Both the position numbers and the translations under genes were made by a program. 64,000 bases of DNA. Origin: Prochlorococcus sp. AG-347-G22. GTDB taxonomy: Bacteria; Cyanobacteriota; Cyanobacteriia; PCC-6307; Cyanobiaceae. Within the stretch, counting starts at the first letter, position 1, and each line of letters starts with the position of its first letter. Shown here piece by piece: positions 52,694 through 61,778 of this stretch. Location of the stretch: assembly GCA_003281635.1 (NCBI GenBank), contig QCBK01000005.1:27632-91631 (forward strand), given 5' to 3'. Below the pieces are notes generated by a model. It made no database searches and was not told the origin of the DNA. It saw only the letters and a program-made list of their open reading frames with translations.

Positions 52694-53962
52694 ATGAAAA
52701 AAGAATCAGTTGCAGTAGTTATAATTTCCAATGGTCCTGGTGAATTAACTACATGGGTAAATCCTGTAGTGGATGAGCTAAATAAAATAAAAAAATTACT
52801 ATGTGATGAAAATAAACAAGATTTCACTCTCAGGTTAGTCCTTGTTCCTTGCCCAAATGCCACTGGTAAAGAATTTTTAGTTGCAAATTCATGGAATAAA
52901 TTCGAATTAATTACAAAATCCAAAAGTTTTTGGAAATTATTAATAAAGCCACATTCTTTTGCTAATTGGCCAAAAAAAGGGATAGTTATTTTCCTTGGTG
53001 GGGATCAATTTTGGAGCATTTTATTAGCTAAAAGATTAGGTTATTTAAATATCACATATGCTGAATGGGTTTCACGATGGCCTAAATGGACCAATGAAAT
53101 TGCTGCTATGAATGTAAAAGTAAAAGAGTTATTACCTGAAAGATATAAATATAAATGTAAAGTAATTGGAGATTTGATGGCAGATATCAAACTTAATAGC
53201 GAAATATCACTAAGAAATAAAGAAAAACACTACATTGCATTATTGCCGGGTTCTAAGAAAGCAAAGCTCTCTATTGGAATTCCTTTCTTCTTGGAAGTTG
53301 CAGATCATATCGCTAAAGAAAATCAAAATATAAATTTTATAATCCCCATTGCACCAACTACTGATAAAAGTGAATATTTATTTTTTCAAAGCAATAAAAA
53401 TCCAATTGCGAAATATTACTCATCAAAAATCAAAACAATTAAAAATTTCAAAGACTCGAGTTTTGATTATGTAATTGAAACATCAAAAAAAACAAAGATT
53501 TATCTAATCAAGAAACATCCTTGCTATGAAATATTAAAAGAATGTGATCTTGCAATTACAACTGTAGGAGCAAATACTGCAGAATTAGCAGCAATTAGTC
53601 TTCCAATGTTAGTTGTTCTGCCAACTCAACATTTAAATATGATGAATGCTTGGGATGGTATTTTTGGAGTAGTTGGAAAAATTTCATTCATAAATAGATT
53701 CCTTACTTTTATAATTAAAAAATTCTATTTAAAAAAAAAGAAGTTTTTTGCTTGGCCAAATATTAAAGCTAAAAGAATGATTGTCCCTGAAAGGATAGGT
53801 AATATTTCGACAATAAAAATTGCAAGAGAGGTATTATTTCTTATTAAAAATAGAGATCAATTGAAAAGTATGAGGAATAATCTAAAGAAAGAAAGAGGCG
53901 ATAAAGGTGCTGCAAAAAAACTTGCTTCTATAATTGTTAATTCAATAAAAAAACTTTATTAA
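52694..53962 (+). CDS. Lipid-A-disaccharide synthase-like GT-B protein
   Basis: From the ATG at 52694 (an ATG at 52673 is also in frame) the protein has 422 residues. It starts KKESVAVVIISNGPGELTTW, has an LPGSKKAKLSIGIPFFLEVA phosphate-site-like segment and near the end ECDLAITTVGANTAELAAIS, a GT-B nucleotide-sugar binding pattern similar to LpxB. It is unlike the LpxB-related protein at the left edge of the window, so two divergent LpxB-fold proteins exist here. The acceptor and reaction are unknown. Starts inside the tRNA gene are rejected. Confidence 0.7.
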   Translation: MKKESVAVVIISNGPGELTTWVNPVVDELNKIKKLLCDENKQDFTLRLVLVPCPNATGKEFLVANSWNKFELITKSKSFWKLLIKPHSFANWPKKGIVIFLGGDQFWSILLAKRLGYLNITYAEWVSRWPKWTNEIAAMNVKVKELLPERYKYKCKVIGDLMADIKLNSEISLRNKEKHYIALLPGSKKAKLSIGIPFFLEVADHIAKENQNINFIIPIAPTTDKSEYLFFQSNKNPIAKYYSSKIKTIKNFKDSSFDYVIETSKKTKIYLIKKHPCYEILKECDLAITTVGANTAELAAISLPMLVVLPTQHLNMMNAWDGIFGVVGKISFINRFLTFIIKKFYLKKKKFFAWPNIKAKRMIVPERIGNISTIKIAREVLFLIKNRDQLKSMRNNLKKERGDKGAAKKLASIIVNSIKKLY

Positions 53963-55018
53963 TTACCAGGGATCATCAATTTCAAACTTTTCTGATTTTT
54001 TATTATCTTGAACTAAATTTTGTTCGTTTAGTGGTTCAATATCTAAAGTTTCAGTTGCATTTTGAATTGGTCTTTTCGAAGCTAAATTAGTAGTTGATTG
54101 TTTTTTTTGCTTTAAATCAATATTATTTTTTTCATCTATTTGATTAATAATATTTTCAGTCTCAATCTGATCAGAATCATCATTATCCATGTATAGCTTT
54201 TTTCTATTATTTATTTCTTCTTCAGAACCCTTTATTTCAACATATTCAAGTTCATCTTCATAATCATCTTCATAATCATCTTCATAATCATTTTGTTCAA
54301 CAACTTCTTCATATTCCTCGACCAAATTATTTTGCTGTTCTGATTCAGAACCTGAAAGTAACTGATTCTCAACAGGTACAAGATTTGCTGAGTATCCATT
54401 TACTCCCCTTTCATCCCATGAAGAACCACCGACTCCAAGCTTCTCAAGTAGTCCACTACTTAATTGCTTCAATTTCTCTTCCGCACCTTCATAAACAATA
54501 ATCCTATCTGTACCACTACTTACAATTTCCTCAACAGGTATTTCCCAAGTACTTAAAACTCCCTCGCCTAAAAGCGGAACACCAACAGCACCCATAACAA
54601 GAGATATCAAATCCCCAGTCTCAATATCAAAAGAAAAGCCAAGAACTCTTCCCAGAAGTTGTCCAGATTCTGTAATCACTTGACAATTAATTACCTTTCC
54701 ATACCTTTCTGGAGAAAAACTTTCACTCAAAGAATCTAGGGAGTCAACTAAAATAACATCTCCAACTTGCTTTATACTTTCTAAAGGCATCCATTTTGGC
54801 AAACCAGGTAAAAATCTTGTAAGTGGATTATCTCTTAGTCCCAAAGCGACCACCTCTCTTCTATCAATATCAACAACAACTTCGCCAACTACGCCTAGCC
54901 GCCTTCCAGTATCAGTAGTTATCACTTGTGTTCCCATTAATTCTGACCTTAACCATAAACGTTCACTAGGAACCGAATTAGAGAGATTCTTATTAGCAGA
55001 TGTGTTAGACAAGCTCAT
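53963..55018 (-). CDS. PRC-barrel domain protein with acidic tail
   Basis: The 351-residue protein has two PRC-barrel-like domains (residues about 20-105 and 110-180): ELMGTQVITTDTGRRLGVVG, VVALGLRDNPLTRFLPGLPK, and VITESGQLLGRVLGFSFDIE. The C-terminal half (190-351) is disordered and very acidic, including three YEDD repeats. PRC barrels bind RNA or proteins (RimM, PSI-related). The function is unknown. It lies 45 bp downstream of smc on the same strand, so it may share its transcript. Confidence 0.8.
   Translation of the reverse strand: MSLSNTSANKNLSNSVPSERLWLRSELMGTQVITTDTGRRLGVVGEVVVDIDRREVVALGLRDNPLTRFLPGLPKWMPLESIKQVGDVILVDSLDSLSESFSPERYGKVINCQVITESGQLLGRVLGFSFDIETGDLISLVMGAVGVPLLGEGVLSTWEIPVEEIVSSGTDRIIVYEGAEEKLKQLSSGLLEKLGVGGSSWDERGVNGYSANLVPVENQLLSGSESEQQNNLVEEYEEVVEQNDYEDDYEDDYEDELEYVEIKGSEEEINNRKKLYMDNDDSDQIETENIINQIDEKNNIDLKQKKQSTTNLASKRPIQNATETLDIEPLNEQNLVQDNKKSEKFEIDDPW
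54252..54290. repeat. 12-bp tandem repeat inside the PRC-barrel gene
   Basis: Three near-identical 12-bp units (tcatcttcataa) run head to tail from 54252 to 54287. On the coding strand they encode repeated Tyr-Glu-Asp-Asp. Copy-number change would be in frame (12 is divisible by 3), changing only the length of the acidic tail. Confidence 0.8.
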
Positions 55019-55063
55019 AAATTTCTTTTTATCATTCTGACGTATAAATTTAAAAAAGTGTGT

Positions 55064-58000
55064 TTATGCAGCATTTGGTAACCCAAGAACTTGAGTATTA
55101 GCACCTCTTGCTTGCGCAACCCCAATTGTTCGTTCAGATGCACTAATCATAGGCCTTCTATGACTTACGACTATAAATTGAGCATTTGATGACTGATTTG
55201 ATATTAGGTTTGACAACCTTTCAACATTTATACCATCTAAAAAACTATCAACCTCGTCTAATGCATAAAAAGGTGAAGGCTTATACTTTTGCAAAGCAAA
55301 TAAAAAACTTAAAGCAGTTAACGATTTTTCACCACCTGACATAGACGCTAATCTTCTGACATTTTTTCCCTTGGGATGAGCCACTAAAGTTAATCCTCCT
55401 TCTAGAGGAGAATTAGGATTTTCAAGCTGAAGAAATCCATCTCCGTCAGATAAATTTGCAAAAATTTCTCTAAAATGTCTATCAACTTCTGTAAATGCTT
55501 GCATAAAAGCTTCTTGACGCAACGTAGATACAGTTTCTATTCTCAGCAATAATTCTGATCTTTCATTAGATAGAATTTCTAATTTTTCTCGCAAACCATT
55601 TAATCTCTCAACTAATTCTTCTAGTTCATCAAGAGCCAACATATTGACAGGTTCTAAGCTTTCTAGTTTTGCATTTATGATCGAAATTTCTGATTGCAAA
55701 GATTCAAGACTCTTCCCTTCATATTCTCCAAACTCCGGGGAAGGATTAGGTAGATCTTTTTTATAATTTTCTAATTTTATTGTCTCGCTCCTCATCTCTT
55801 CTTTAAGGGATTGCATATCCCTTTCAAGATATTCAAGCTTTAACAGATAGTTATTATATTCTTGCCTTTTATTAGAAATTGAAGAGTTTAATTCATCTCT
55901 TTTCCTTCTCAATAAACCTAAATTCTTCTCTAGAGAATTTTTTTGATTATCGAGATCTGAAAGCTCTTTTTTAAATTGATCTCTTTTTTCTATCCATTCA
56001 CTATGAGCAATAGAGAGTTGTTTAATAGATTCCTGCAAGTTTTTTTCTTGTAGTAAAGTAATTTTTAATGAATTATTGATACGCTCTTTATTTAAAGCAA
56101 ATTGATTCTTTTTATCTAGTAATGTATTTCTCTCTTTAATAAGTAATTCAAGTTTTTTATCAAGATTATTGAAGTCTTCATTAAAAGCTATTAATGATGA
56201 TTTTTGATTTTTTTCATAATTTGCCTTTTGAATGGTTTGTAATTGATCAAACTTATCGTGATAAGGCTTCAATTGATTTTTTATATGACCTAACTCGTTA
56301 ACTAATAAATTATTAGCAGTATCAAGTTTATTTAATCTCAATTTACAATCCTCAATTCTTTGCGAGACAGCTTTAAGAGAATCTTGATTTACTTCAATTT
56401 CTTTATTAAATGAGGCACAATCCTCAATTATTTGACTGCGGTTTGAATTTAATAAACTGAGTCTATTATTTTTAAGTATCAACTCATTATTTGACTCTTT
56501 TAAAGCTTCTTCGATAACTAATAATCTTTCCTTTATAGGACTGGAATCATCAATATCATTATTAATTCCAAACCTATAAGCCAAATCTTTATTTAACTTA
56601 CTGCCTCCTGTAATAGCACCACTTACTTCTAATAATTCGCCACTTAAGGTAACCAACCTATTTTTTTGTGTAGATAACCTAGCTGAGGATAAGTCTGAAA
56701 AAACCAAAGTATCTCCAAAAACATATCGAAAAACATCTGAATAAACTTCATCAAAAGTAATTAGATTAATAGCTTTATCAATAAATCCATTCTCCCTATT
56801 ATTTTCAAATCTTGAAATTGCATAATTCTTTTTTTGACTTTTAATTCTATTTAAAGGTAAAAAAGTTAATCTTCCCGCTTTCTTCTTTTTAAGAATTTCA
56901 ATTGCTTTTGCAGCAATATGATCATTATCAACAACAATTTGTCCTAACCTATTTCCAGCAGCAATTTCTAATGCATATCTATTTTTCTCACTGACCTCTC
57001 CAAGTTGAGCTACATAACCATGTATACCCTCTAACCCTGCCTCTAAGAGAATTCTTAGAGCATATGAACCTCTAGATTCGTTTAAAGCTTCCTTTCTGCT
57101 TTCGAATCTAGATAAATCCTTTTCAAGCATTAATTGCTCGTTATTTAGCCTTGATTTAGTTTTAATTAATAAATCAATTTCATTTTTTAAAGAATTAATT
57201 TCTGCGCTATTACTTGCCAAGTTTTTATTCTTTGTATCGGATGTCTCTTTTTTTGTTTGATTTCCCTGAAAAAGTTTCTTCTTTTCTAAGTCTAAGGATT
57301 CGATCTGTGACAATATCTCATCTTTTTGAATATTATTTTGAATAGTTTCTTCTTCAATTTTCCTTTTTTTTATTTCCAAAGGATGAATTTTATTTTTTAT
57401 ACTTTCAAGCTCAGCATTTAATTTGATACTTTGTTTTGAGAATTCTCCAGATTCTCCAGCCGCATCAGAAAGTTTTTTTCTGGATAGTTTGTGTTTTAAA
57501 GTGAGATCATCAATTTGCAAGTTCAATTGATTTAAAAAATTATCATCAAAATTTTCTTGTCTCATCTTTTCTGACTCGATATTCCTCTTAGAAATTGCAA
57601 TTTCATCTCTCTGCTGTTGTAATTTAATACCTTCTTCTTTATTCAGAATTGATATCCTATCAAGTTCTCTCAAGCTAGAGTTAATACTTCCAATATCAGA
57701 ATTAACTTTTATCAATTTATCCTCTCCTTTCTCCTTAAGCTCATCAACAAGTATTTTCAAAGCATCTTCTAAAACTGATATTTCTTTACTAATAGATTCT
57801 TTTTGTTTATTAAATAAGATTTTATTTTTTTCAATTTCACTTTCTTTTTTTTCTATAGATTCAACATGCTTAACTTGTTTTTCAAAAATAAGAACTTTCT
57901 CTAATTCTATTATTTGTAATAGTTTTGCCTTTAATTCTTTATAAAGCTTTGCTTTTTCACATTCTTTTTCAAGCTTATTTTTACTAGATTGCAATTCATT

Positions 58001-58654
58001 TTCTAAAATTTCACATCTTTCTTGTCTTTCGAAAACGTCATTTAATTTTGCATTAGTTTGTTCTATTCTTGTATCAAAAAGTGCAACTCCTGCTAATTCA
58101 TCAATAAGATTTCTCCTCTCTTTATTATTCATTGATACTATTCTTGTTACATCACCCTGCATAACAACATTGCTGCCCTCAGGATCAACACTGATATCTC
58201 TTAAAATTCTCTGTATTTGTTGCAAGGTACATTGTTTTCCATCAGAAGTATAAGTAGAAGCATAAGAACCACCAGGCATAAGCCTTAATTTTCTAGAAAC
58301 TAACCATTCTTTTTGACCTTTATTAAGGGCAATTTCTTCTTCTTCTAGTTCCAAAGGCGGAAGGTCCTCTCTGGGAGACCAATCTTGAATATTAAATTTT
58401 ACCGAAACAGATGTTTCTGATGACTTACCCTCTTTAACTTTGGAGTTATTTATTAGATCTGGTAATCTTTCAGCCCTCATACCTCTACTGTTAGCTAGAC
58501 CTAAACAAAATAAAATTCCATCTAAAATATTACTTTTCCCAGAACCGTTAGGACCCGTAACCACCGTAAAACCTTCTTCAAGAGGTATTTTTACATTCCC
58601 CCCAAAAGATTTAAAATTTTCAAACTCGACCTGATTGATATGTACCAATCTCAA
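55064..58654 (-). CDS. smc: Chromosome segregation ATPase SMC
   Basis: The 1196-residue protein has the SMC layout: N-terminal Walker A VVTGPNGSGKSNILD, coiled coil 1 (about 170-510), hinge (about 515-650, LEGIHGYVAQLGEVSEKNRY and GRLTFLPLNRI), coiled coil 2 (about 680-1010), then signature LASMSGGEKSLTAL and Walker B FYALDEVDSFLDG. Length is normal for bacterial SMC. It compacts and segregates DNA with ScpA/ScpB, which are not in this window. The large size and the single gene unit are typical. Confidence 0.97.
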   Translation of the reverse strand: MRLVHINQVEFENFKSFGGNVKIPLEEGFTVVTGPNGSGKSNILDGILFCLGLANSRGMRAERLPDLINNSKVKEGKSSETSVSVKFNIQDWSPREDLPPLELEEEEIALNKGQKEWLVSRKLRLMPGGSYASTYTSDGKQCTLQQIQRILRDISVDPEGSNVVMQGDVTRIVSMNNKERRNLIDELAGVALFDTRIEQTNAKLNDVFERQERCEILENELQSSKNKLEKECEKAKLYKELKAKLLQIIELEKVLIFEKQVKHVESIEKKESEIEKNKILFNKQKESISKEISVLEDALKILVDELKEKGEDKLIKVNSDIGSINSSLRELDRISILNKEEGIKLQQQRDEIAISKRNIESEKMRQENFDDNFLNQLNLQIDDLTLKHKLSRKKLSDAAGESGEFSKQSIKLNAELESIKNKIHPLEIKKRKIEEETIQNNIQKDEILSQIESLDLEKKKLFQGNQTKKETSDTKNKNLASNSAEINSLKNEIDLLIKTKSRLNNEQLMLEKDLSRFESRKEALNESRGSYALRILLEAGLEGIHGYVAQLGEVSEKNRYALEIAAGNRLGQIVVDNDHIAAKAIEILKKKKAGRLTFLPLNRIKSQKKNYAISRFENNRENGFIDKAINLITFDEVYSDVFRYVFGDTLVFSDLSSARLSTQKNRLVTLSGELLEVSGAITGGSKLNKDLAYRFGINNDIDDSSPIKERLLVIEEALKESNNELILKNNRLSLLNSNRSQIIEDCASFNKEIEVNQDSLKAVSQRIEDCKLRLNKLDTANNLLVNELGHIKNQLKPYHDKFDQLQTIQKANYEKNQKSSLIAFNEDFNNLDKKLELLIKERNTLLDKKNQFALNKERINNSLKITLLQEKNLQESIKQLSIAHSEWIEKRDQFKKELSDLDNQKNSLEKNLGLLRRKRDELNSSISNKRQEYNNYLLKLEYLERDMQSLKEEMRSETIKLENYKKDLPNPSPEFGEYEGKSLESLQSEISIINAKLESLEPVNMLALDELEELVERLNGLREKLEILSNERSELLLRIETVSTLRQEAFMQAFTEVDRHFREIFANLSDGDGFLQLENPNSPLEGGLTLVAHPKGKNVRRLASMSGGEKSLTALSFLFALQKYKPSPFYALDEVDSFLDGINVERLSNLISNQSSNAQFIVVSHRRPMISASERTIGVAQARGANTQVLGLPNAA

Positions 58655-58730
58655 GTCTCAATAGCTAAATAAGAATAACTAATTTGCAAAAATTCTCAAT
58701 AGGAATATTACGTTTATTTATAAATGAGTA

Positions 58731-59093
58731 TTAATAACTTTTGCTCAATCTGCAAAAATTACCCGAAATTTCAAACAAGCCATAAAGAAGTTCACCATCC
58801 AAAATGAATCTATAATGTTCAGAGTCCAATTTATCAGGAACACTTTTAAATATTCCATGATCAATTCTTTTTACAAAACCTCTATTATCAGAAAGTTCAT
58901 GTTCTATCCTGTATAGCCATATAAGTCTATGATTTGGCTGCTTAATAATTTCTATAGGTTCTTGATTTAATAAAGGTAGTTTTAAAAATTTCCAAGTTAA
59001 ACAATCTATTCCATTTTCAACAAGAAAATCATAATGAATATCTTTAGACTTAGCATTATAAACTTCATGTTCCAGCAAAACCCATTTATCCAT
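58731..59093 (-). CDS. Solo LigD-type 3'-phosphoesterase-like protein
   Basis: The 120-residue protein reads KWVLLEHEVYNAKSKDIHYD and FLVENGIDCLTWKF near its start and NRGFVKRIDHGIF in the middle, with RFILDGELLYGLFEI close to the end. The order LLEHE...HYDF...LTWKF...NRGxVxRxDxG... matches the DNA ligase D phosphoesterase (DNA polymerase ligase N-terminal) fold as it occurs alone in some bacteria. The catalytic His of HYD is present. It may trim damaged 3' DNA or RNA ends, or be non-catalytic. It lies 76 bp upstream of smc on the same strand. Confidence 0.6.
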   Translation of the reverse strand: MDKWVLLEHEVYNAKSKDIHYDFLVENGIDCLTWKFLKLPLLNQEPIEIIKQPNHRLIWLYRIEHELSDNRGFVKRIDHGIFKSVPDKLDSEHYRFILDGELLYGLFEISGNFCRLSKSY

Positions 59094-59176
59094 TATGTAG
59101 TTGATAAATAAATTAAATCTTTTTGCAAAACAAAGTTTAGATAAAGATATTTTTTCTTAAAGATGGTCCCTTTTAT

Positions 59177-59314
59177 TTAATTACCTGCATCAGGAACAAA
59201 TCTTAAAGCGATGAATAGCAAACTTCCAGCTCCAGCGATAGCTGCAGCTACTAATCCAAAATCTGTAGGGATTGTGCGAGATGCAAAAATTAATGATGCA
59301 AATGTAATATCCAT
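59177..59314 (-). CDS. Small one-helix membrane protein, 45 aa
   Basis: A 45-residue ORF, read directly, with ATG at 59314 and TAA at 59179. It reads DITFASLIFASRTIPTDFGL and then VAAAIAGAGSLLFIALRF with the ending VPDAGN. One long hydrophobic segment (residues 19-40) suggests a single-pass membrane peptide. I do not recognise it; a small photosystem or NDH-1 subunit is possible given the size, but no motif supports it. Confidence 0.55.
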   Translation of the reverse strand: MDITFASLIFASRTIPTDFGLVAAAIAGAGSLLFIALRFVPDAGN

Positions 59315-59501
59315 GATGAAATTTAAACTCATTTAATAATTCCAGTAATAGCTTAACAAAAGCTTCTAGCAGAACAGAGTAGATAAATAAAATGTAAATA
59401 AACTTTTATATGTTTATATTCTATATAAATCCCACAATTATTTAGATAAGGGTTCCAAATTAAGAAAATAGGGTCTAATCTTAAAATAAATAAGTTTAAT
59501 A

Positions 59502-59963
59502 ATGGAGACTTACCATCCTCCCAAAGAAGTAGAAGATAAAGAAGATAACTCTAATCTTCCTGAAAGAGAGGTTCTCTCGGAAAAATGGTTAATCGAAAAA
59601 ATTGACAGTTTAATACCTTTAATAAAAGAAAAATGGCCTAACATTGCACAACAAACCCTTGAAGCCACAAAAGGGAGTATTGACGATTTAGTTGAAGTAA
59701 TAGCAAGCCATAGTGGAACCTCAGCAACTAGAATAAAAAGCCAACTATATGAAATAATTGATTCAATAAGAGAAAACAATTGGGAAATATCAGAAAAAAT
59801 TGAGCCTATAGAAAGTCAATTAGAAGAATTATTAGAAGAACTTAACAATACACTTAGACCAAAAATAGAAAGTCCTATAAGAAAAAAACCATTATTATCT
59901 ATTGCTATTGCGGCTGGTATAGGTTTACTAATAGGAACGCTCCTAAACAGTGGTAGAAAATAA
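59502..59963 (+). CDS. DUF883/YqjD-like protein
   Basis: The 153-residue protein has a long helical N-terminal part (NIAQQTLEATKGSIDDLVEV, then SRI-type repeats about 60-115) and a C-terminal Gly-rich transmembrane helix (IAIAAGIGLLIGTLLNSGRK), the layout of ElaB/YqjD proteins that tether ribosomes or membranes. The next gene, a holin-X-like membrane protein, starts 1 nt after its stop. The pair is common in cyanobacteria and elsewhere. No enzymatic function is expected. Confidence 0.7.
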   Translation: METYHPPKEVEDKEDNSNLPEREVLSEKWLIEKIDSLIPLIKEKWPNIAQQTLEATKGSIDDLVEVIASHSGTSATRIKSQLYEIIDSIRENNWEISEKIEPIESQLEELLEELNNTLRPKIESPIRKKPLLSIAIAAGIGLLIGTLLNSGRK

Positions 59964-59964
59964 T

Positions 59965-60351
59965 ATGGAAAAACCAAAAAATAAAAACTTTGCAAATACC
60001 GCCTCCAGAATTTCAGCGATTGCAAGTTCAGTGATGGATTTGCATGTAAGAATAGCTCTTCAAGAAGTAGATAGAGAAAAAAGAAGATTAATTAGTGGTG
60101 GAATATTTTTGGCAATTGGCAGCACATTATTATTATTAGTACTTATTTGCATCCATATTATTTTCTATCTTTTTCTAACAAAATATAATAATTGGAATAT
60201 TGAATATAATTTATTACTCATAATTTTTATCGATTTAGTTCTTGCAGGCTTAAGTTTAAAACTTGGAGGAAAATTAGCCAAAGGACCATATCTTCCTCAA
60301 ACATTAGAGGGTTTAGGCAAGACAACAAAAGCGGTTTTAGGCAAAAAATAA
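59965..60351 (+). CDS. Putative Actinobacterial holin-X-type (phage_holin_3_6) membrane protein
   Basis: From the ATG at 59965 the protein has 128 residues: a polar N-terminus, an amphipathic helix (VMDLHVRIALQEVDREKRRL), two transmembrane helices (about residues 48-72 and 83-100) and a Lys-rich end. The pattern ELxxEKxRL-(TM)2 is that of the Actinobacterial holin-X family, which despite the name is widespread and usually chromosomal, together with YqjD-like proteins. A GTG at 59950 would overlap the upstream gene. A lytic function is unlikely. Confidence 0.65.
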   Translation: MEKPKNKNFANTASRISAIASSVMDLHVRIALQEVDREKRRLISGGIFLAIGSTLLLLVLICIHIIFYLFLTKYNNWNIEYNLLLIIFIDLVLAGLSLKLGGKLAKGPYLPQTLEGLGKTTKAVLGKK

Positions 60352-60352
60352 A

Positions 60353-61477
60353 TTACCTTATTAAATACTTTATCCATCTACAATCTATTCCCCCATTACT
60401 AACAGGAATTTTCAATGAAGATTTCATTTTCAAATATTTTGTTAGTTTTGGATTTCCACTTAGCAGCCAAAATTCCCAACCTGAAAAATTATTCTTTAAG
60501 AAGATTCCCATTTGTTCATATAAATAAATCAATTCATTTTCATCGCCTAATTTTTTGCCGTATGGAGGATTACATATGATTATCCCAGGTCTGCAACTTA
60601 ATTGGAGTGCTAAAAAATCATTATTTATAAGCTCAATATAATTTTCTAGTCCAGCTAATGATATGTTTACATTCGCCTGCTCAAAAACCTTTTTATTAAT
60701 TTCACATCCTATTATTGTTGGCAATTTTTCATAATTTATAATTTTATTTTTTGCCTTATTTTTTTCATTAAGATAAATATCTTTCCTAAAGTCCAACCAA
60801 TTCTCAAAAAGATATCCTTGATCAATATTTATAGGAACTCCAAGGTATTGGTTGACTGCCTCAATTAAAAAAGTTCCCGAGCCGCACATAAAATCTATTA
60901 ATGGAACTTTGCCATTCCATTGAGTCATATTTATCAATCCAGAAGCTAAATTTTCTTTTAAAGGAGCATTTCCTATTGCGGGTCTATAGCCTCTTTTATG
61001 TAAGCTTTCAACGCTGCTTTGAAGACTGAGAATTGCTTTATTATTATTTAAATGCAGATGAATTATAAAATCTGGATTAGCTAGAGAAATATTTGATCTT
61101 TTATTCCAAACTGCCTGTTGCAAATCAGTTATAGAATTTTTTACTTCAAGAGCAGTGAAATGAGTATGACTTAAAGAAGATGTTCTCCCAGTCACTTGAA
61201 CATTAAACGTTTTATCAAAGTGCAACCAATTTAACCAATCAAATGAATCTCTAACCCCCGCATATAAAGATTGTTTATCATAGCAATTAAAACTTGCAAT
61301 TTCTCTATAAAAACGAAACGCTAATCTGGAATAGAAATGAACTCTATAAAAAGTTTCAAAATTGCATTCAAAATTAATAAATCTTTTATAAGTATTAATA
61401 TTAAAGCCGCCTAAATTTGAAATTTCATCTGCTAAAGATTTCTCTAGTCCCTCCGGAGATGATGCCACTACATTCAT
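60353..61477 (-). CDS. RNA N2-guanine methyltransferase-like (RlmL/UPF0020 type)
   Basis: The 374-residue protein has an N-terminal THUMP-like region (residues about 1-150, VVASSPEGLEKSLADEISNL and TALEVKNSITDLQQAVWN) followed by a SAM methyltransferase domain with LIDFMCGSGTFLIEAVNQYL and the catalytic IICNPPYGKKLG. The NPPY motif is used by N2-guanine and N6-adenine RNA/DNA methyltransferases; UPF0020 members act on rRNA or tRNA. The exact position is unknown. It stops 2 bp from the convergent holin-X-like gene. Confidence 0.88.
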   Translation of the reverse strand: MNVVASSPEGLEKSLADEISNLGGFNINTYKRFINFECNFETFYRVHFYSRLAFRFYREIASFNCYDKQSLYAGVRDSFDWLNWLHFDKTFNVQVTGRTSSLSHTHFTALEVKNSITDLQQAVWNKRSNISLANPDFIIHLHLNNNKAILSLQSSVESLHKRGYRPAIGNAPLKENLASGLINMTQWNGKVPLIDFMCGSGTFLIEAVNQYLGVPINIDQGYLFENWLDFRKDIYLNEKNKAKNKIINYEKLPTIIGCEINKKVFEQANVNISLAGLENYIELINNDFLALQLSCRPGIIICNPPYGKKLGDENELIYLYEQMGIFLKNNFSGWEFWLLSGNPKLTKYLKMKSSLKIPVSNGGIDCRWIKYLIR

Positions 61478-61679
61478 ATACGATAAAACTTAATAAAAAA
61501 ACTATTCAATAACCATTTTGCCTGTCAGAATATAAATGTCCAATTGGACTAGGTGATCTCAACCGATGTTTCGGACAGCGGTTCGATTCCGCTCAACTCC
61601 ACTATTTGGGGTTGTAATGGTTTCGACGGGGCATAAGGAAGGTGACTGAAGCCGGCTCGGTTAGAGCAAAAACACAAAT

Positions 61680-61730
61680 GCTAACAAAATCGTTAGTTTC
61701 TCCCGTCAAACAGCCCCAGTTGCTGCTTGA
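61680..61730 (+). other. tmRNA tag peptide reading frame
   Basis: Resume codon GCT at 61680 starts a 16-residue tag, ANKIVSFSRQTAPVAA, followed by TGA. It is encoded in the coding piece of ssrA and ends in APVAA, a hydrophobic signal suited to Clp-type proteolysis of stalled proteins. The frame is set by the H-type alignment to other picocyanobacterial tags (ANxIVxFSRQxAPVAA), which I know from memory. Confidence 0.9.
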
Positions 61731-61778
61731 TCCAAAAGGAGATGGGGTTATATCAGCCTTATCAACCAAATGATACGA

